From the NCBI GenBank assembly GCA_023436205.1, contig JAEZKC010000107.1, positions 1-64,000 of the forward strand: 64,000 nucleotides of DNA, read 5' to 3'. Below the pieces are notes generated by a model, which ran no database searches, was not told the DNA's origin, and saw only the letters and a program-made list of their open reading frames with translations. A program made the position numbers and the translations under genes. Below, in pieces: positions 63,013 to 64,000 of the stretch (its first letter is position 1; each line of letters starts with the position of its first letter). Origin of the DNA: Fibrobacterota bacterium (GTDB lineage Bacteria; Fibrobacterota; Chitinivibrionia; Chitinivibrionales; Chitinispirillaceae).

Positions 63013-63894
63013 ATGCAGAAAATTATTCCCCATCTGTGGTTCGACAAAGAAGCCAGGGAAGCAGCCGAATTTTATACCTCCATCTTAAAAGACTCAAAAG
63101 TTACCTATGTATCCACTCTTAAAGGCACCCCCTCCGGCGATACCGATATCGTTTCCTTCATTTTGGCGGGGCAGGAGTTCCAGGCTATCAGCGCAGGACC
63201 TTATTTCAAATTCAATCCGTCAATCTCTTTTTTCGTAAGTTGCGCCACTTTTCAAGAAGTAGATACACTATGGGATGTGCTGGCAAAAAACGGCAAAGTG
63301 CTCATGGAACTGGGGGAATACCCCTTCAATCAGCGGTACGGATGGGTGCAAGACCGTTATGGCCTATCCTGGCAGCTAGGATACTCCGAGGGTGAAATCC
63401 AACAGAAAATCACCCCGACCCTCATGTTCACCGGTGAGGTATGTGGCAAAGCGGAAGAGGCGATACGGTTCTATAAATCAGTGTTCCACGATACCAACTT
63501 TGATACTGTAGCCCGCTACGAGTCCGGCATGGAACCCGACAAAGAGGGAACTATAATGTATGCCTCATTTCAGCTCGAGAGCCAGTTGTTTGCTGCCATG
63601 GACAGTGCGCGCGTCCATGATGCACCTTTCAACGAAGCGATTTCATTCCTTGTGGAATGCAAAACTCAGGAAGAAATCGACTACTACTGGGATAAACTTT
63701 CCGCGGTACCTCAGGCGGAACAGTGCGGATGGCTGAAAGACAAATATGGCGTGTCGTGGCAGATTGTCCCTGAGATGATGTCAGAGATGATGAAAAGTAA
63801 AGATCCGGAAAAAGTGGCCAGAGTGACAGAAGCTTTTCTGAAAATGAAGAAATTCAACATTGCAGAACTGGAGCGCGCCTATACAGGTAAATAG
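63013..63894 (+). CDS. Double VOC/PhnB-like protein
   Basis: A 293-residue cytoplasmic protein made of two glyoxalase/bleomycin-resistance-like (VOC) halves of the PhnB or '3-demethylubiquinone-9 3-methyltransferase' type: residues about 1-130 (PHLWFDKEAREAAEFY, RYGWVQDRYGLSWQL) and about 137-262 (PTLMFTGEVCGKAEEAIRFY, CGWLKDKYGVSWQIV). A short helical tail follows. The methyltransferase name is historical; these proteins are of unknown reaction. The start at 63013 is chosen because GGAG lies 8 nt before it and an ATG at 63001 has no ribosome site. It is unrelated in function to the xylan genes and is followed by a RibD-like gene. Confidence 0.87.
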   Translation: MQKIIPHLWFDKEAREAAEFYTSILKDSKVTYVSTLKGTPSGDTDIVSFILAGQEFQAISAGPYFKFNPSISFFVSCATFQEVDTLWDVLAKNGKVLMELGEYPFNQRYGWVQDRYGLSWQLGYSEGEIQQKITPTLMFTGEVCGKAEEAIRFYKSVFHDTNFDTVARYESGMEPDKEGTIMYASFQLESQLFAAMDSARVHDAPFNEAISFLVECKTQEEIDYYWDKLSAVPQAEQCGWLKDKYGVSWQIVPEMMSEMMKSKDPEKVARVTEAFLKMKKFNIAELERAYTGK

Positions 63895-63935
63895 ATGGCG
63901 ATTCGCAAACTCAAGAGCATACCATCAGGAGATAA

Positions 63936-64000
63936 TACAAGAAAAAAATCACCACTTCATTTGTAATGCTGGACGGTGTACTTCAGGCTCCGGGCGGCCC
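63936..64000 (+). CDS. N-terminus of a RibD C-terminal/DHFR-like reductase, cut by the window end
   Basis: The frame reads KKKITTSFVMLDGVLQAPGGP, the usual opening of dihydrofolate reductase-like/RibD-C family proteins. An AGGAG site is correctly placed at 63929-63933, but the codon expected to be ATG (just before the first Lys) is TAC, preceded by an in-frame TAA. The first ATG in frame (63966) falls within the conserved part. Either the start is lost or unusual, or there is a base error. The rest is outside the window. Confidence 0.55.

Noticed and set aside
63013..63894. 3-demethylubiquinone methyltransferase
   Set aside because: The name is historical for this VOC family; no SAM-binding fold is present.

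Overview
The window looks like a chromosomal segment of a free-living, polysaccharide-degrading bacterium of the FCB group, most likely Fibrobacterota (Chitinispirillum/Chitinivibrio-like). The reasons are a dense set of secreted plant-cell-wall enzymes, sixteen proteins with a C-terminal type IX secretion (T9SS) 'type A' sorting-like module, complete absence of SusC/SusD (which argues against Bacteroidota), System II (ResB/CcsA) cytochrome c maturation, and very large multi-PAS kinases. The exact taxon cannot be fixed from the sequence alone. No rRNA, tRNA, CRISPR array or transposase was found.

Left part (1-15000): a 22-bp tandem repeat cut by the window edge; a DinB-like protein; a small membrane protein; an M28 aminopeptidase; a RhlE-type DEAD-box helicase; then a minus-strand signalling operon. 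That operon runs from a ten-PAS histidine kinase (1491 aa), through a wrecked third kinase, an HisKA-type kinase and a Cache-PAS kinase of the HisKA_3 type, to a stand-alone receiver protein. Upstream of it is a truncated and frameshifted ZIP-family metal transporter, then an SDR oxidoreductase.

Centre and right (15300-62850): a hemicellulose/xylan utilisation region. Secreted enzymes include GH74, GH18, GH10, GH27, two GH43, GH5, two GH30, a GH141-like beta-helix protein, GH44, a GH43-like propeller, a CE1-type esterase, another alpha/beta-hydrolase, an SGNH hydrolase and a CE6 acetylesterase. Most are modular: catalytic domain, sometimes a Listeria-Bacteroides (InlB-type) repeat, CBM6 and/or a recurring CBM4_9-like module (eight copies), and a sorting tail.

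Embedded in the centre (40093-53711) is an unexpected redox block. It holds a hydrazine-synthase-alpha-like (HzsA-related) diheme protein carrying the same CBM4_9-like module and tail, a double Rid-domain protein, a GH43-like propeller, a YncE-like propeller fused to a MauG/CCP-type diheme domain, an outer-membrane beta-barrel, and ResB plus CcsA. So extracellular c-type cytochromes and their maturation machinery sit in one transcription unit inside a xylan locus.

Five copies of an 18-bp palindrome, GTTGAA-N6-TTCAAC, lie in the promoter regions of the xylan genes and of the redox block. Measured to the nearest TATATT/TATAAT box, the gap is 41-42 or 51-52 nt in all seven promoters, about one helical turn apart. 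This suggests one transcriptional activator controls glycosidases, esterases and cytochromes together. The region ends with a terminator, a two-domain VOC/PhnB-like protein and the start of a RibD/DHFR-like gene cut by the window end.
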